A stretch of 64,000 nt of DNA from Oscillibacter valericigenes (GCF_021531915.1 NZ_JAFBIV010000006.1:49899-113898), one strand, 5' to 3'; shown: positions 38,000-47,469, counted from the stretch's first letter. Numbers and translations: made by a program. The notes: a model not told the origin generated them from the sequence alone.

Positions 38000-40249
38000 T
38001 TACAGCTTGGCGCGGCCCAGCCGCAGGGCGTTGCCCACCACGCACACGGAGCTCAGGGACATGGCCGCTCCCGCGAACATGGGGGACAGCAGCGGACCGC
38101 CGAAAAGGTACAGGGCGCCCGCCGCGATGGGGATGCCGATGGTGTTGTAGCAGAAGGCCCAGAACAGGTTCTGTTTAATGTCCCGCAGGGTCAGGGCCGA
38201 CAGCCGCAGGGCCCGGGACACATCCTGAAGGTCGTCCCGCATCAGCACGATGTCGGCGGACTCGATGGCGATGTCGCTGCCGCTGCCGATGGCGCAGCCC
38301 ACTTCCGCCTGGGTCAGGGCGGGGGCGTCGTTGATGCCGTCGCCCACCATCATCACCTTGCGGCCCTGCTCCTGAAGCTGCTGGATGACCCCGGCCTTTT
38401 CCTCCGGCAGTACCTGGGCGATGACCTCGTCCACGCCCACCAGGGCGCCGATGTGTTCCGCAGCCGCCCGGTTGTCTCCGGTCAGCAGCACGGTCCGGAT
38501 GCCCTGCCGCTTCATGGCGCGGATGGCGTCGGCACTGGTGTCCTTCACCGGGTCCGCCACGGAGATCAGACCCAGCAGAGCACCGTCCATGGCGAAGAAC
38601 ATGGGGGTCTGCCCCTGGGCGGACAGCTGCTCCGCCTGCTCCAGCAGGGGAGAGACGTCCACCCCCTGCTCCTCCATCAGTCTCCGGTTTCCCGCCAGGG
38701 CAGTTTTGCCGTCCAGCACGGCCTTCAGACCCCGGCCGGACAGGTTTTCAAAGTCCGCAGGCTGGGAAATATCTGTGATGGCTTTTTCCTTTACATAGCC
38801 TGTGATCGCCTGCGCCAGGGGATGGGCGGATACGGATTCCATGGCCCCTGCCGTTTTCAGCAGGGTGGTTTCGTCACATTGGCAGGGGAGGACCGCTGTC
38901 ACGGCAGGCTCGCCCTTCGTGACGGTGCCGGTCTTGTCCAGCACCACCGTGTCCACACTGTGGGTGATCTCCAAAATCTCGCCGGACCGGATCAGAATGC
39001 CGTGCCGGGCCCCCAGGCCGGTGCCCACCATGATGGCCGTTGGCGTTGCCAGCCCCAGGGCGCAGGGGCAGGCGATCACCAGCACGGAGGTGAAGACCTT
39101 CAACACGAAGGCGAAGGGCTGTCCGGCGATGGCCCAGGCCACAGCCGCCAGCAGGGCAATGGCCATGACCACCGGGACGAACACGCCGGCCACCTTGTCG
39201 GCGGTCTTGGAGATGGGAGCTTTTTTGCCCTGGGCGTCCTCCACAAAGCGGATGATGCGGGCCAGGGTGGTGTCCTCTCCGGTGCGGGTCACCTTGACGT
39301 ACAGCACGCCGTTCTGGTTGACGCTGCCGCCGATGACCTCGCTGCCCGGGGACTTTTCCACGGGAAGGCTTTCACCGGTGAGCATGGCCTCGTTGACGCT
39401 GCTTTCCCCGCTGGTCACCACGCCGTCCGCCGGTACACGCTGGCCGGGCTTTACCAGCACCAGATCCCCGGTTTTCAGGCTGTCCGTGGGCACTTCCCGG
39501 CCGGACTCCGCCAGAATGGCGGTGTCCGGCGCCAGCCGCATGAGGGCTGTGATGGCGCCTTTGGTCTTCTGCATGTTTCGGCTCTCCAGGAACTTGCCCA
39601 GGGAGACCAGCGTCAGCACCACGGCGGCGGATTCATAATAGAGATTGTGGACGTAGGCGTGGGGATCGTCAGAGATCAGAAAGGTCATCACCACGCTGTA
39701 CGCGAAGGAGCAGGCGGAGCCGATGGCCACCAGAGAGTCCATGTTGGGGTTTCCGTGGGCCAGGGCCTTGAAGCCGCTGATGAAGAAGTTCCTGCCGCAG
39801 TACAGAACAGGGATGGTCAGCAAAAGCTGTAATATGGCGAAGTTCACCGGATGGGTGTGCATGGAGAACAGGTCCGGCAGGGGCAGGGCGGGCAGCCCGA
39901 AGGGCAGCATCTGCCCCATGGAGACATACAGCAGCACCGCGGAAAAGACTGCCGCCGTAATCAACTCGATTTTTTTGCGCTTCAGGGCCGCTGCCTCGTC
40001 GTCTTTGGGAACCGCTGCGGCTTTTTCCCGCTTTTCCGGATGGGGAACGGCGCCGAAGCCCGCTTTTTCCACCTTGGCGATGATCTGCTCCGGGCCCAAC
40101 TGGGAATCGTCGTAGCGGATGGTCATAATGCCGGTGGTCAGGTTGACCTCGCTGCGCTCCACGCCGGGCAGCTTTCGGGTGACCCGCTCCACGGATGCGC
40201 TGCAGGCGGCGCAGTGCATCCCGGAGATATCATATTTTTCCTCTCGCAT
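38000..40249 (-). CDS. copA: Copper-exporting P1B-type ATPase
   Basis: 750 residues from the ATG at 40249 (AGGAGG upstream); earlier in-frame codons cover the operators. An N-terminal HMA domain holds C13 and C16 (GMHCAAC), followed by eight membrane helices, the CPC motif in ACPCALGLATP, the phosphorylation site DKTGTVTKGEP, a SAHPLAQAI-type nucleotide-binding HP motif and TGDNRAAAEHIGALVGV with MVGDGINDAPAL. This is the full set of a Cu(I) exporter. A single HMA domain is present. It leads the copA-csoR-copZ operon. Confidence 0.97.
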   Translation of the reverse strand: MREEKYDISGMHCAACSASVERVTRKLPGVERSEVNLTTGIMTIRYDDSQLGPEQIIAKVEKAGFGAVPHPEKREKAAAVPKDDEAAALKRKKIELITAAVFSAVLLYVSMGQMLPFGLPALPLPDLFSMHTHPVNFAILQLLLTIPVLYCGRNFFISGFKALAHGNPNMDSLVAIGSACSFAYSVVMTFLISDDPHAYVHNLYYESAAVVLTLVSLGKFLESRNMQKTKGAITALMRLAPDTAILAESGREVPTDSLKTGDLVLVKPGQRVPADGVVTSGESSVNEAMLTGESLPVEKSPGSEVIGGSVNQNGVLYVKVTRTGEDTTLARIIRFVEDAQGKKAPISKTADKVAGVFVPVVMAIALLAAVAWAIAGQPFAFVLKVFTSVLVIACPCALGLATPTAIMVGTGLGARHGILIRSGEILEITHSVDTVVLDKTGTVTKGEPAVTAVLPCQCDETTLLKTAGAMESVSAHPLAQAITGYVKEKAITDISQPADFENLSGRGLKAVLDGKTALAGNRRLMEEQGVDVSPLLEQAEQLSAQGQTPMFFAMDGALLGLISVADPVKDTSADAIRAMKRQGIRTVLLTGDNRAAAEHIGALVGVDEVIAQVLPEEKAGVIQQLQEQGRKVMMVGDGINDAPALTQAEVGCAIGSGSDIAIESADIVLMRDDLQDVSRALRLSALTLRDIKQNLFWAFCYNTIGIPIAAGALYLFGGPLLSPMFAGAAMSLSSVCVVGNALRLGRAKL

Positions 40250-40268
40250 GAGGGACCTCCTGTTTTGA

Positions 40269-40326
40269 ATACCCCCAGGGGGTATGTTGCTTTCATCAAT
40301 ATATACCCCTGGGGGGTATCTGTCAA
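40269..40326 (-). promoter_or_regulatory. copA promoter with two CsoR-type operators
   Basis: On the minus strand TTGACA (40326-40321) and TATATT (40303-40298) are 17 bp apart. ATACCCCTGGGGGGTAT (40303-40319) fills the spacer and ATACCCCCAGGGGGTAT (40269-40285) lies just downstream of the start. Both match the G/C-tract palindrome bound by CsoR. Their centres are 34 bp apart. Confidence 0.85.
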
Positions 40327-40375
40327 GGGCCGTATCAAAAGTTTTTGCCATTTGAGAAATTTTTATGAAACCCCC

Positions 40376-40403
40376 TTGACTTCCCGGGTTTCTATGGTAT
40401 GAT
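40376..40403 (+). promoter_or_regulatory. dpaL promoter
   Basis: TTGACT (40376-40381) and TATGAT (40398-40403) with a 16-bp spacer. The 64-nt leader is AT-rich. Confidence 0.6.
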
Positions 40404-40466
40404 GATATCAGAATCTAACAAAAAATTTGTTTGACTAAAAATTTTTTTAAGTGAGTGGTGAGGATC

Positions 40467-41681
40467 ATGAAAGAGAAGATCAAATGGGTCGCAAACAACA
40501 TGCCGGCCAGCGATGACCGCCAGCTTTCCATCATGTCCCTGAGCAACGTGGCAAAGGCGCGCTTTTTCCACAACAGCTTCCCCCAGTACACTGTCACCCC
40601 CCTGGCCCGCCTGGACGGCATGGCCAAGTACCTGGGCCTGGGCGGCCTGTTCGTGAAGGACGAGTCCTACCGCTTCGGCCTCAATGCCTTCAAGGTGCTG
40701 GGCGGCTCCTTCGCCATGGCCCGGTTCATTGCCAAGATGGTGGAGCGGGACGTCAGCGAGATGACCTATGACTATCTGACCAGCGAGGCCTTCAAGGAGG
40801 AGTTCGGTCAGGCCACCTTCTTTACCGCCACCGACGGCAACCATGGCCGCGGTGTGGCCTGGGCGGCCAACAAGCTGGGCCAGAAGGCCGTGGTACACAT
40901 GCCCAAGGGCAGCAGCCAGAGCCGCTATGAAAACATCAAGAAGGAAGGCGCTCAGGTCACCATCGAGGATGTGAACTACGATGACTGCGTCCGCATGGCT
41001 GCCGCCGAGGCCGCTGAGACCTGGCACGGCGTGGTGGTCCAGGACACCGCCTGGGAGGGCTACGAGGAGATCCCCTCCTGGATCATGCAGGGCTACGGCA
41101 CCATGGCTGCCGAGGCCGGTGAGCAACTGCGCCAGATCAACGTGAACCGTCCTACTCACGTGTTCGTGCAGGCGGGCGTGGGTAGCCTGGCCGGCGCTGT
41201 GGTGGGCTATTTCACCAACCTGTTCCCCAACGATCCCCCCAAGTTCGTGGTGATGGAGGCCATGGCCGCCGACTGCCTGTACCAGGGAGCTCTGGCCGGT
41301 GACGGCAAGCCCCGCATCGTGGAGGGCGATCTGCAGACCATCATGGCGGGCCTTGCCTGCGGCGAGCCCAACATCCTCTCCTGGGATATCCTGCGGAACC
41401 ATGTCTCCGCCTTTGTGTCCTGCCCCGACTGGGTCAGTGCCCGGGGTATGCGGATGCTGGGCGTGCCTGTCAAGGGCGACCCCACCGTCATCTCCGGCGA
41501 GTCCGGCGCCGTGGGCATGGGCCTGCTGGCCGCTCTCATGGAGACCGACGAGTACAAGGACCTGCGGGACCATTTGGGCCTGGACCGGTTCAGCCAGGTG
41601 CTGATGTTCTCCACCGAGGGCAACACCGACCCCATGAAGTTCCGCAAGGTGCTGTGGGACGGCGAGTATCCCACGGTGTAA
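40467..41681 (+). CDS. dpaL: Diaminopropionate ammonia-lyase
   Basis: 404 residues from the ATG at 40467 (GTGAGGAT upstream; a GTG at 40455 is possible). A PLP enzyme of the tryptophan-synthase-beta fold that converts 2,3-diaminopropionate to pyruvate and two ammonia. The PLP lysine is K76 in GLNAFKVLGG; TATDGNHGRGVAWAA (about 121-135) binds the substrate and VQAGVGSLAGAVVGY holds the phosphate loop. In E. coli this gene (ygeX) belongs to the purine/xdh cluster, which matches the xanthine dehydrogenase island 10 kb away. Confidence 0.93.
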   Translation: MKEKIKWVANNMPASDDRQLSIMSLSNVAKARFFHNSFPQYTVTPLARLDGMAKYLGLGGLFVKDESYRFGLNAFKVLGGSFAMARFIAKMVERDVSEMTYDYLTSEAFKEEFGQATFFTATDGNHGRGVAWAANKLGQKAVVHMPKGSSQSRYENIKKEGAQVTIEDVNYDDCVRMAAAEAAETWHGVVVQDTAWEGYEEIPSWIMQGYGTMAAEAGEQLRQINVNRPTHVFVQAGVGSLAGAVVGYFTNLFPNDPPKFVVMEAMAADCLYQGALAGDGKPRIVEGDLQTIMAGLACGEPNILSWDILRNHVSAFVSCPDWVSARGMRMLGVPVKGDPTVISGESGAVGMGLLAALMETDEYKDLRDHLGLDRFSQVLMFSTEGNTDPMKFRKVLWDGEYPTV

Positions 41682-41700
41682 TCGCAGACTACATATGAAA

Positions 41701-41731
41701 AGACAGCAGCGGCATGCCGCTGCTGTCTTTT
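41701..41731. terminator. Bidirectional terminator
   Basis: A perfect 28-bp palindrome (AGACAGCAGCGGCA and its complement) followed by TTTT, between dpaL and the convergent anti-sigma gene. Confidence 0.85.
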
Positions 41732-41736
41732 TGTGC

Positions 41737-42834
41737 TCAGGTGTTGGGGACCTGTGTGAGAGTATCCAGCTCCAGCCAGACGCCGCCCACCCGGATGGCC
41801 TCTACCTGGGCGGGGTCCACGATGCGGTCAAAGGAGCCGGTATAGCCGCTGCCGCGGATATAGCCATCCTCGTCTTGCTCTGTGGTGCTGCCCCGGGAAC
41901 TCGTGGGGCTGAACTCCTCGCTGTTTACCCGGATGCGGTCCACGGCTACGGCGTAGTGGATGTCTTCGGAATCGTATTGACCCTCTGGGAAGGGGACTGA
42001 GAGCTCATAGGTGATCGATGCCCGGAAAGGGGAGACCTCCGCACCGGTGACATAGATGTCATAGTCCTCCCGCTCCGCCAGCAGGGTCCGGCCCGTATAG
42101 CGGACGGTGGTGTCTTTTTGACGAGCGGTGAATGTGAACTCGAAGGGACCGGCTATGGTCATATCATGGAACTCCAGATTTTCCAGGTGCAGGACCAGCT
42201 CATTGCTCTCATACAGGGAGCGGCGGGCTTCATCCTTTACCAGAAGACAGAAACTGCCGGTTTCGTCATCCCGGGCGCCGGTGATCTCCAGATGGGAAAA
42301 GCGGACAGAATTCTTCCATATGAGCTCCATCATTTGATCGATCTCTTCTTCCGTCAGATGGGGAGCCTGCAGCGAAAGAGACTTCCGCATCTCCGCTTCC
42401 GACTGGAGCAGCCAGGACTCTTTGGCATCTACCTGCTCCCACAGGCAGCCGGGAATATCCTCTCCGGTCAAGGTCAGGGAAAGAAGCATGGTGTTCCCGT
42501 CCCAGATAGCGCCGTGCAGGGTCATGGTCACGCCGTCTGCCGTCTGGCTCTGACCGATGACAGTTCCGATGCTGGCCAGCAGCTCCTCGGAGGCCTCCGG
42601 CTCCGCCGGGTCCGCCGCCACCTGACGAAACCACTGGGAGAACTGGCCTGTCACCATGGCGTAGCCGCAGGCAGAGAGCACCAGCACGGCGGCGATGGCC
42701 ATGACCAGCCAGCGGCGCTTCCTGCGGCGGGGCATGGCAGAGCGGACGCGCTTTTCAATGCGGGTCTGGGATACTTCGTCCAGAGGCATGACGTTGGTGT
42801 CCAGAGAATTGGTCAGGTCATACCAGTCGTTCAT
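41737..42834 (-). CDS. Membrane anti-sigma-like protein (DUF4179-type)
   Basis: 365 residues. A cytosolic N-terminus of about 40 residues ends in RRRKRR, then one membrane helix (WLVMAIAAVLVLSACGYAMV, about 42-61) and an extracytoplasmic beta-rich domain typical of DUF4179 proteins. It starts within the end of an ECF sigma gene (ATGA overlap), the usual layout of sigma/anti-sigma pairs: the N-terminus would hold the sigma factor and the outer domain would sense an envelope signal. The signal is unknown. Confidence 0.75.
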   Translation of the reverse strand: MNDWYDLTNSLDTNVMPLDEVSQTRIEKRVRSAMPRRRKRRWLVMAIAAVLVLSACGYAMVTGQFSQWFRQVAADPAEPEASEELLASIGTVIGQSQTADGVTMTLHGAIWDGNTMLLSLTLTGEDIPGCLWEQVDAKESWLLQSEAEMRKSLSLQAPHLTEEEIDQMMELIWKNSVRFSHLEITGARDDETGSFCLLVKDEARRSLYESNELVLHLENLEFHDMTIAGPFEFTFTARQKDTTVRYTGRTLLAEREDYDIYVTGAEVSPFRASITYELSVPFPEGQYDSEDIHYAVAVDRIRVNSEEFSPTSSRGSTTEQDEDGYIRGSGYTGSFDRIVDPAQVEAIRVGGVWLELDTLTQVPNT

Positions 42835-43343
42835 CGCGGCACCTCCCTTTGCAGCGTTTGGCGGACCCGGTGGAGCCGGGAACGGACGGCGGCTTCCGTC
42901 AGTTCGTAGCGCTCTCCAATTTCCGCTGCAGTTTCCAGCAGCAGGTAATGGCGGAGGAAGATCTCTCCGTCCGGCGGGGAGAGAGTGCGGATGTAGTCCG
43001 CCAGAGCGGAGGTCAGCACCTCCCGTTCCAGAAAATCCGAGTCGGCGCCGTCCTGGTCGAACAGGGGAATCTCGTTCCGGCGGCGAAGCTGCCGCCAGCG
43101 GTCAATGGCCAGGTTCCGGGCGGTGGTGATGACGAAGCCCCGGAGAGTGTCGGGATTTAATGTGTCCCCGTTTTTCCAGACGGCGATGAGGGTGTCCGCC
43201 GCTACTTCTTCCATGTCGGCCTGACGGCCCGGCAGCAGGCGGCCCGCAATGGCGGCGGCCAGGGGTGAATAGCGGGCCGACAGGGCGGCCAAAGATTCCT
43301 CCGGGGCGGAGGAGAGGCGGGAGAGCAGTTCCCGGTCTGTCAC
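42831..43343 (-). CDS. ECF-type RNA polymerase sigma factor
   Basis: 170 residues. Sigma region 2 lies at about 20-90 (DMEEVAADTLIAVWKN, RGFVITTARNLAIDRWRQLR) and region 4 at about 115-165 (LSPPDGEIFLRHYLLLETAA, EIGERYELTEAAVRSRLHR). It is coupled to the membrane anti-sigma gene by an ATGA overlap. It likely drives a small stress regulon and itself. GGAGGT precedes the start. Confidence 0.92.
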   Translation of the reverse strand: MTDRELLSRLSSAPEESLAALSARYSPLAAAIAGRLLPGRQADMEEVAADTLIAVWKNGDTLNPDTLRGFVITTARNLAIDRWRQLRRRNEIPLFDQDGADSDFLEREVLTSALADYIRTLSPPDGEIFLRHYLLLETAAEIGERYELTEAAVRSRLHRVRQTLQREVPR

Positions 43344-43456
43344 GGCGGCACCTCCTTTGGGTGGATTCCCATAGAGTACGATGGAAACGGGGAAAACGGT
43401 GCAAAAGTTTTGGGAAAATTTTCAGCCCCGCCCGGTCCGGGCGGGGCTGCGTGGGT

Positions 43457-43960
43457 TTATTGCCAGCCCATGGCGGTGAGGAAGTCCGTCAGGGCGTCCT
43501 GGGGCATCTGTTCTGCCGGGTCCTCCACGGCGGAGAGATACAGGGTGCAGTCATCCTTTTGCAGGTCAATGACCAGAGCGGAGTAGTTTTTCCGGTAAGC
43601 GAAACCGGCGTTTTTATAGCCGTTCCAGTTGTAATTATTGGCACCAAAGCTGCACCAGCCGTAGAACCAGCCGTCCAAGGATTCGTCGATATACATGCCA
43701 AGGTCACTTTCATTTTGGAAGGTCTCAGCTTCAATGACGATGTGGCCGTTCAGATCGAATTGATCCCGCGTTAAAGAATAGACATGCTTGCCGGACATGG
43801 TAACGGTGACGGTTTCCACCTTCTCCTTGGTGTTCGGGTCATAGATGCCGCCAGTGTAGGTATGCTCGCCAATGTCCACGGGAATGGAGACCATGGGCAG
43901 CATAATGGCGAAAAAAGCGAGAAAAATGATGAGAAGAATCAAATTTTTGCGGTCCTTCAT
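43457..43960 (-). CDS. Hypothetical membrane-anchored protein
   Basis: 167 residues with AGAGGAG upstream. One N-terminal membrane segment (LILLIIFLAFFAIMLPMVSI, about 7-26) and an exported domain with a tryptophan/tyrosine-rich stretch (DGWFYGWCSFGANNYNWNGY near 97). No family recognised. It lies between the sigma factor operon and malic enzyme; co-regulation by the sigma factor is possible but not shown. Confidence 0.65.
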   Translation of the reverse strand: MKDRKNLILLIIFLAFFAIMLPMVSIPVDIGEHTYTGGIYDPNTKEKVETVTVTMSGKHVYSLTRDQFDLNGHIVIEAETFQNESDLGMYIDESLDGWFYGWCSFGANNYNWNGYKNAGFAYRKNYSALVIDLQKDDCTLYLSAVEDPAEQMPQDALTDFLTAMGWQ

Positions 43961-43983
43961 AGCAGCTCCTCTCTGATGGAAGT

Positions 43984-45156
43984 TCAGATGCGGGCTACAC
44001 CGGAGTCGTAGGCGGCCTGCTTGACGGCGGCGGCCACGGCGTCTGCCACCCGAGGATCAAAGGCGGCGGGGATGATGTAGTCGGCGGACAGGTCATCGCC
44101 CACCAGATCGGCCAGAGCATGGGCGGCGGCGATCTTCATGGCGTCGTTGATGTCGCTGGCCCGGGCATCCAAAGCGCCCCGGAAAATGCCGGGGAAGGCC
44201 AGAACGTTGTTGATCTGGTTGGGATAGTCGCTGCGGCCGGTGGAGATCACAGCAGCGCCGCCGGCCTTGGCGTCGTCGGGGAAGATCTCCGGGGTGGGGT
44301 TGGCGCAGCCGAACACGATGGCGTCCCGGTTCATGGTCTTGACCATCTCCGTGGTCACCAGGTTGGGGGCGGAGAAGCCCAGGAAGATGTCGGTGCCCAC
44401 CAGGGCATCCGCCAGCGTTCCGGTCTGGTGAGAGCGGTTGGTGCGGGCGGCCATTTCCACCATGTAGGGGTTCATGCCCTCAGTGTGGCCCTCGCAGATG
44501 ATGCCGGGCTTGTCGCAGAGGGTGATGTTTGCAAAGCCTGCGCTCAGCAGCAGGCGGCAGACGGACATGCCGGCGGCGCCTGCGCCGTTGATGACCACCT
44601 TCACATCCTCGGCGCGCTTGCCCACCACCTTCAGGGCGTTGGTCAGGCCTGCCAGGGCGATGACGGCGGTGCCGTGCTGGTCATCGTGGAACACGGGAAT
44701 GTCGCAGCGCTCTTTCAGCTTCCGCTCAATCTCAAAGCAGCGGGGGGCGGAGATATCCTCCAGGTTGATGCCGCCGAAGGAGCCGGCCAGCAGGGCCACG
44801 GTGTTGACGATTTCGTCCACATCCTTGCTGCGGACGCACAGAGGAATGGCGTCCACGCCGCCGAAGGCCTTGAACAGAACGCACTTGCCCTCCATGACCG
44901 GCATACCGGCCTCGGGGCCGATGTCGCCTAGGCCCAGGACGGCGGTGCCGTCGGTGATGACTGCCACGGTGTTCCAGCGGCGGGTCAGCTCGTAGCTCTT
45001 GTTGATGTCCTTCTGGATCTCCAGGCAGGGCTGGGCCACGCCGGGGGTGTAGGCCAGGGACAGAGCGTCCTTGCTGTCCACCGCCGCACGGGGGGTCATT
45101 TCCAGCTTGCCCTTCCATTCATAATGCAGACGCAGGGATTCTTTTGCGTAATCCAT
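43984..45156 (-). CDS. Malic enzyme (NAD(P)-dependent)
   Basis: 390 residues, the short bacterial form without the phosphotransacetylase tail. It decarboxylates malate to pyruvate. Motifs: SLAYTPGVAQPC with catalytic Tyr (near 35), VITDGTAVLGLGDIGPEAGM (about 67-86), EDISAPRCFEIE with metal-binding Glu/Asp, VFHDDQHGTAV near 137 and the Rossmann loop INGAGAAGMSV near 170. All are intact. Together with pckA it links the C4 and C3 pools. Confidence 0.96.
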   Translation of the reverse strand: MDYAKESLRLHYEWKGKLEMTPRAAVDSKDALSLAYTPGVAQPCLEIQKDINKSYELTRRWNTVAVITDGTAVLGLGDIGPEAGMPVMEGKCVLFKAFGGVDAIPLCVRSKDVDEIVNTVALLAGSFGGINLEDISAPRCFEIERKLKERCDIPVFHDDQHGTAVIALAGLTNALKVVGKRAEDVKVVINGAGAAGMSVCRLLLSAGFANITLCDKPGIICEGHTEGMNPYMVEMAARTNRSHQTGTLADALVGTDIFLGFSAPNLVTTEMVKTMNRDAIVFGCANPTPEIFPDDAKAGGAAVISTGRSDYPNQINNVLAFPGIFRGALDARASDINDAMKIAAAHALADLVGDDLSADYIIPAAFDPRVADAVAAAVKQAAYDSGVARI

Positions 45157-45290
45157 GATGAAATCACTCGCTCTCTCAAAAAATCGTACTTATTCTATTT
45201 GAAAATTCCAACATTGTCAATTCTTCGGTAGAAATACTTGAAATCCCGGAAATCCTATGGCAAAATAGGAATTGAAAAGGAGGTGCGGCC

Positions 45291-45725
45291 ATGAAGGTTT
45301 CCACAAAAGGACGGTACGCGCTGCGGCTGATGACGGACATCGCCGCCCATGACGGGCATGGATATGTATCTCTGAAGGATGTGGCGGAGCGGCAGAACAT
45401 CTCCATGAAGTATCTGGAGCAGATCGCGGGACTGCTGGCAAAGGCGGGGCTGCTGGCCAGCGGCCGGGGCGCCCAGGGCGGCTATCGGCTGGTGCGGGCG
45501 CCGGAGGATTACTCCGTGGGCAGCATCCTGCGGCTGACGGAGGGGACCCTGGCTCCGGTGGCCTGCCTGGCGGGGGAGTCCAACAGCTGCGAGCGGTGCG
45601 GCGAGTGTCCGACCCTGGACTTCTGGACGGGGCTGTACGCCGCGGTGAACAACTACATCGACCGCTACACGCTGGCGGACCTGCTGGCGGAACAGACGCG
45701 GAAACAAACGGGAGGACCGGCCTGA
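45291..45725 (+). CDS. Rrf2-family regulator (IscR-like)
   Basis: 144 residues with AAAAGGAGG upstream. The winged helix is at about 1-70 (MKVSTKGRYALRLM, ISMKYLEQIAGLLAKAGLL, GRGAQGGYRL). Cysteines C92, C100, C103 and C106 (ACLAGESNSCERCGEC) suit a [2Fe-2S] cluster as in IscR. It probably senses Fe-S status or redox stress. No iscS/iscU genes follow in this window; the next gene is a convergent SASP. Confidence 0.9.
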   Translation: MKVSTKGRYALRLMTDIAAHDGHGYVSLKDVAERQNISMKYLEQIAGLLAKAGLLASGRGAQGGYRLVRAPEDYSVGSILRLTEGTLAPVACLAGESNSCERCGECPTLDFWTGLYAAVNNYIDRYTLADLLAEQTRKQTGGPA

Positions 45726-45755
45726 GCCGGTCCTCCTTTGGATTCCAGCGGGAAG

Positions 45756-45953
45756 TTACAGGGACTTCTCGTAGGACTCGATCATCTTCTTGACCATCTG
45801 GCCGCCGACAGAGCCGGCCTCGCGGCTGGTCAGGTCGCCGTTGTAGCCTTCCTTCAGGTTGACGCCAACCTCGGAAGCGGCTTCCATCTTGAACTTATCC
45901 ATGGCGGCACGGGCCTCGGGGACATTCAGCTTGTTGGAATTCTTGCTAGACAT
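45756..45953 (-). CDS. Small acid-soluble spore protein, alpha/beta type
   Basis: 65 residues from the ATG at 45953 (AAAAGGAG upstream). The SASP signature is clear: ARAAMDKFKMEAASEVGV and NGDLTSREAGSVGGQMVKKM. The GPR protease site (T/E-E-x-A-x-E-x-G region) corresponds to KMEAASEVG. These proteins coat spore DNA against UV and heat and are degraded on germination. It shows that the host forms endospores. Normally made under sigma-G. Confidence 0.95.
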   Translation of the reverse strand: MSSKNSNKLNVPEARAAMDKFKMEAASEVGVNLKEGYNGDLTSREAGSVGGQMVKKMIESYEKSL

Positions 45954-46193
45954 AACTTCGTTTCTCCTTTTCATCAAATTCTTGGGTCAAACTTGTGGGT
46001 TCCTTGGGTATCGCAGCCATAGCTTATGTCGAAACGACAGGGATATACGTTTTTTCTGACGGAAAAAATTGCAAAATGCAGCAACTGTCTCTCCGGCTCG
46101 CTGTGACGGTGCCGAAGAGCAAAAGGGTTTTCAAGCCGGTGCGGGTGTGCTATACTGAAGTTCTGCTGATAACCTGCGGGAAGGGGAGAGAGG

Positions 46194-46874
46194 ATGCACT
46201 ATCAGCATGTGATCCCGGGACGGTTTATCGACCGGCCCAACCGGTTCATCGCCCATGTGGAGACGGAGGACGGCGTCCAGCGTGTCCACGTGAAGAATAC
46301 CGGCCGCTGTCGGGAACTGCTGTTGCCCGGCGCCACCGTGTACCTGGAACGAGGGACCAGTCCCAACCGAAAAACGCCCTATGACCTGATTGCCGTGGAG
46401 AAAGGGGAACGGCTCATCAACATGGACTCCCAGGCCCCCAACAGGGTCTTTGGTGAGTGGGCGGCGGCCGGTGGCTTTTTGCCCGGTGTGACCGCTATCC
46501 GGAGCGAATACGTTTGCGGAGATTCCCGGTTGGATTTCTGCATCGAGACGGAAAAGGGACTGCATCTGGTGGAGGTCAAAGGCGTGACACTAGAAGAAAA
46601 TGGCCGTGCCCGCTTTCCCGATGCACCCACGGAACGGGGCGTCAAGCACATCCGGGAATTGCAGAAAGCCGTAGAAAAAGGGCTTGACGCCACATTGTTT
46701 TTTGTGGTACAAATGGAGAACATCGACTGTGTTTCACCCAATGACGACACACATCCCGCCTTTGGCGCAGCCCTGCGGGAAGCAGCGTTTTTTGGCGTGA
46801 ACGTTTGCGCTTATGACTGCGCGGTAACGCCGGACAGCCTGACCATCCGGCGACCGGTGCCAGTGATTTTATAA
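46194..46874 (+). CDS. sfsA: SfsA family protein (sugar fermentation stimulation homolog)
   Basis: 226 residues, normal family length, GGGGAGAG upstream. An N-terminal OB-like domain (FIDRPNRFIAHVE, VKNTGRCRELLLPG) and a C-terminal nuclease-like alpha/beta core (SRLDFCIE, HLVEVKGVTLEENGRARFPD, TERGVKHIREL, ENIDCVSPND) identify SfsA. The core looks like a PD-(D/E)XK fold (D in RLDF, ExK in VEVKG), but its role is not settled. It lies 15 nt before mntP. Confidence 0.93.
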   Translation: MHYQHVIPGRFIDRPNRFIAHVETEDGVQRVHVKNTGRCRELLLPGATVYLERGTSPNRKTPYDLIAVEKGERLINMDSQAPNRVFGEWAAAGGFLPGVTAIRSEYVCGDSRLDFCIETEKGLHLVEVKGVTLEENGRARFPDAPTERGVKHIRELQKAVEKGLDATLFFVVQMENIDCVSPNDDTHPAFGAALREAAFFGVNVCAYDCAVTPDSLTIRRPVPVIL

Positions 46875-46889
46875 TAGGAGCGTTTTTGT

Positions 46890-47465
46890 ATGGGAATCTT
46901 GGAATTGCTGCTGATCGGTGTGGGTTTGTCCATGGACGCCTTCGCGGTGGCTATCTGTCAGGGGCTTTGCATGAAGAAGCTGAACTGGCGCCACGCCGCT
47001 GTGATCGCCCTGTTCTTCGGAGGCTTTCAGGCGCTGATGCCGCTGATCGGCTGGTTCCTGGGCTCTCAGTTTGCCGGGTACATTCAGAACATTGACCACT
47101 GGGTTGCCTTTGTGCTGCTGGTCCTCATCGGCGGAAACATGGTGCGGGAGGCTCTGTCCCCGGAAGAGGAGGAAGTGGCCTGCGCGGTGGAGAGCAAGCT
47201 GGACTACAAGCAGCTGTTTCTCATGGCCGTGGCTACCAGCATTGATGCCCTGGCGGTGGGCGTGACCTTTGCGTTCCTGGAGGTCCCCATCATTCCGGCT
47301 ATTTCCATCATTGGCTGCACCACCTTCTGCCTCTCTCTGGTGGGCGTGGCTGTGGGCAACTTCTTCGGCACACGTTATAAGAAGCGGGCGGAACTGTCCG
47401 GCGGTATCATTCTGATCCTGTTGGGCGCCAAGATCCTGCTGGAGCATCTTGGAATTTTGGGATAA
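46890..47465 (+). CDS. mntP: Manganese efflux pump
   Basis: 191 residues with six membrane helices in two DUF204 halves. Each half carries the metal-binding Asp signature: [16 protein letters not shown] near 11 and [17 protein letters not shown] near 115, characteristic of MntP (YebN). It exports Mn(II). A Mn riboswitch would be expected in some hosts, but only 15 nt separate it from sfsA, so none fits; it is read together with sfsA. Confidence 0.94.
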   Translation: MGILELLLIGVGLSMDAFAVAICQGLCMKKLNWRHAAVIALFFGGFQALMPLIGWFLGSQFAGYIQNIDHWVAFVLLVLIGGNMVREALSPEEEEVACAVESKLDYKQLFLMAVATSIDALAVGVTFAFLEVPIIPAISIIGCTTFCLSLVGVAVGNFFGTRYKKRAELSGGIILILLGAKILLEHLGILG

Positions 47466-47469
47466 AGAA

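Noticed and set aside
37793..39832. 679-codon plus-strand frame
   Set aside because: Antisense to csoR/copA with shadow-type composition; the copper genes have all catalytic motifs.
46875..46889. Manganese (yybP-ykoY) riboswitch before mntP
   Set aside because: Only 15 nt separate sfsA and mntP, too short for any riboswitch.
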